DNA from: Winogradskyella tangerina | Lineage (GTDB): Bacteria; Bacteroidota; Bacteroidia; Flavobacteriales; Flavobacteriaceae | Direction: 5' to 3' | DNA length: 64,000 bases | Assembly (NCBI RefSeq): GCF_003260205.1 | Contig: NZ_QERF01000004.1 | Location: 124,001-188,000 of the forward strand | Shown here: in pieces, positions 62,958-64,000 of the stretch | How the letters are laid out: each line of letters starts with the position of its first letter | How positions within the stretch are numbered: position 1 is the stretch's first letter | Notes under the pieces: model-generated | The model's database searches: none | Told to the model about the DNA's origin: nothing | Seen by the model: the letters and a program-made list of their open reading frames with translations, nothing else | Program-made: the position numbers and the translations under genes

Positions 62958-63712
62958 TGAGAACAATCATCATCGAAGACGAAAAACCATCTGCAAGGCG
63001 TTTACAACGAATGCTACAATCACTTAATGTTGAGGCAGAAACCTTATTACATTCAGTTGAAGAGTCTATCGAATGGTTTCAGAATAATGAGCATCCAGAT
63101 CTAATCTTTTTAGATATTCAATTAAGCGACGGTCTGTCTTTCGAAATTTTTGAAGCCGTAGAAATAAATTCGGCAGTAATTTTCACAACGGCCTATGACG
63201 AATATGCTTTGCAGGCTTTCAAACTTAATAGCATCGATTATTTATTAAAACCTATTGATGAAGATGATCTTAAGATTGCGGTAGAGAAGTTTAACGACAG
63301 AGCACCAAAAAGGCAAGCGGTAACTTTAGATTTTAACGATATTAAAAAGTTATTGGTCAATCCGATAGAACGTGAATATAAAAAGCGATTTTCCGTAAAG
63401 GTTGGGCAACACTTAAAACTCATTAATATCGAAGATATTGAATGTATTTATAGTGAAAACAAAGGGACTTATGCCCACACTACTGAAGGTCGAAATTATT
63501 TGCTAGATATGACCTTAGATCAGCTTGAAGATGAGTTAGAACCTCATGTATTCTATAGAATAAGCCGAAAGTTTTACGTAAATATAAATGCCATAAAGGA
63601 TATTATTAGCTATACAAACTCTAGGCTGCAGATCAAATTAAATCACTATAATGAACAAGAGGTTATTGTTGCTAGAGAACGTGTGAAGGACTTCAAGAAT
63701 TGGTTAGAATAG
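62957..63712 (+). CDS. LytTR family response regulator
   Basis: 251 aa. Receiver domain with acidic pair at residues 7-9 (IIIEDEKPS), phospho-acceptor Asp53 (LIFLDIQLSDG) and Lys98 (YLLKPIDEDD). The C-terminal LytTR DNA-binding domain (about 140-245) has KRFSVKVGQHLKLINIEDIE, YSENKGTYAHT and FYRISRKFYVNINAIKDI. It is the expected partner of the LytS-type kinase and the probable binder of the direct repeats upstream of the operon. Its end overlaps the convergent J-domain gene by 9 bp. Confidence 0.95.
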   Translation: MRTIIIEDEKPSARRLQRMLQSLNVEAETLLHSVEESIEWFQNNEHPDLIFLDIQLSDGLSFEIFEAVEINSAVIFTTAYDEYALQAFKLNSIDYLLKPIDEDDLKIAVEKFNDRAPKRQAVTLDFNDIKKLLVNPIEREYKKRFSVKVGQHLKLINIEDIECIYSENKGTYAHTTEGRNYLLDMTLDQLEDELEPHVFYRISRKFYVNINAIKDIISYTNSRLQIKLNHYNEQEVIVARERVKDFKNWLE

Positions 63713-64000
63713 ATCAAAAATATCTTCCAAACTATCAAAAATTCCGTCTGTTCCGGAAAGTAGTCCATCTAGAAAATCGCCATTCAAAACAAAAATATCA
63801 AGCAGAAGTAAATCTTCGAGTTCAATACTATTATACTTTTTCGACTTTTTCTTGGCTTCTTTTTGCCAATCTTCATATTGCTGTTTTTGTTCTAAAACTA
63901 CTGGCTTATTGTTAGCTTCAAACGCCAACATTTGATCGTATTCCCTGCGTTTATCTTCGTTTGATAATATATCAAATGCTTCTACAAGTTGCTCAAATTT
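63704..64000 (-). CDS. J-domain protein, C-terminal part (5' end outside window)
   Basis: 98 codons are open to the right edge. The segment KFEQLVEAFDILSNEDKRRE is the last two helices of a DnaJ J-domain (LSxxxKRxxYD). After it comes a Lys-rich helix (YEDWQKEAKKKSKKYNS) and a hydrophobic/acidic tail (LLLLDIFVLNGDFLDGL). The HPD loop lies outside the window. Probable DnaK co-chaperone of a special type; the tail is not that of classical DnaJ. Confidence 0.75.
   Translation of the reverse strand, partial: KFEQLVEAFDILSNEDKRREYDQMLAFEANNKPVVLEQKQQYEDWQKEAKKKSKKYNSIELEDLLLLDIFVLNGDFLDGLLSGTDGIFDSLEDIFDLF

Noticed and set aside
63704..63931. Minus-strand gene starting at an internal ATG at 63931
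   Set aside because: The frame is open to the window edge and the upstream codons encode the end of a J-domain, so the ATG is internal and the gene is truncated by the window.

Overview
The window is a contiguous piece of a low-GC chromosome from a marine-type member of Flavobacteriaceae (Bacteroidota). The evidence is convergent. Several secreted proteins end in type IX secretion (T9SS) type B / gliding-motility C-terminal domains. A GldI-type gliding isomerase is present, as are Bacteroidota-typical families (DUF349, DUF5606, DUF3810, OstA-like, 2TM, LytS/LytTR). Many genes carry a Bacteroidota -7 promoter box (TAnnTTTG) just upstream of the start. No rRNA, tRNA, prophage, transposase or CRISPR array was recognised. 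Both ends cut through genes: a T9SS surface protein at the left and a J-domain protein at the right.

Layout. 1-8.6 kb: three minus-strand secreted T9SS proteins, two of them built from repeated modules with paired Cys and acidic loops. 8.7-15.2 kb: an ABC transporter pair, a kinase-like orphan, a pRiA4b ORF-3 protein, and a tightly overlapped CCA-adding enzyme / GNAT / heme A synthase operon. 15.3-22.5 kb: a lipopolysaccharide-type glycan locus (TupA-like ATP-grasp, GT4, rhamnosyltransferase-like, LPS kinase, WaaE-like GT2, a tandem GT2 pair, GT9) with strands alternating. 22.6-28.6 kb: dapD, a duplicated small-RNA-like intergenic cassette, ruvX, def, DUF5606, mazG, and a DUF349 protein. 28.8-40.4 kb: aroE, two DUF368 (undecaprenyl-phosphate translocase family) paralogues, a TPR protein, a class III aminotransferase, an OstA-like protein, purA, fur and relA/spoT. 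40.6-57.7 kb: a secreted orphan, an M48 protease, a four-helix-bundle gene between inverted repeats, an rRNA methylase, lipoproteins, secreted amidohydrolases (two of whose domains have lost the HxH metal motif), a DUF3810 protease-like protein, pepD, a cyclophilin-FKBP fusion with gldI and nrnA, ndk and a serine hydrolase.

57.8-63.7 kb holds the most coherent candidate for an undescribed system. It is one nine-gene operon: a DUF2141 secreted protein, a helical periplasmic protein, a LytS-type histidine kinase fused to a C-terminal 2TM module, two stand-alone 2TM proteins, a secreted amidohydrolase, a third 2TM protein, a four-TM DUF2306-like protein and a LytTR response regulator. Directly upstream lie two identical 9-bp direct repeats, 21 bp start to start. 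This is the geometry expected of a LytTR-binding site, so the operon may be autoregulated.

Other signals not explained by genes: two tandem terminator-bearing cassettes at 23.5-23.8 kb with shared blocks and variable interiors; a 112-bp cloverleaf-capable inverted repeat at 55.2 kb; a 20-bp palindrome in a divergent promoter region at 10.6 kb; and two short tandem-repeat arrays at 28.7-28.8 kb. Functional names rest on recognised motifs and family knowledge; no database search was possible.
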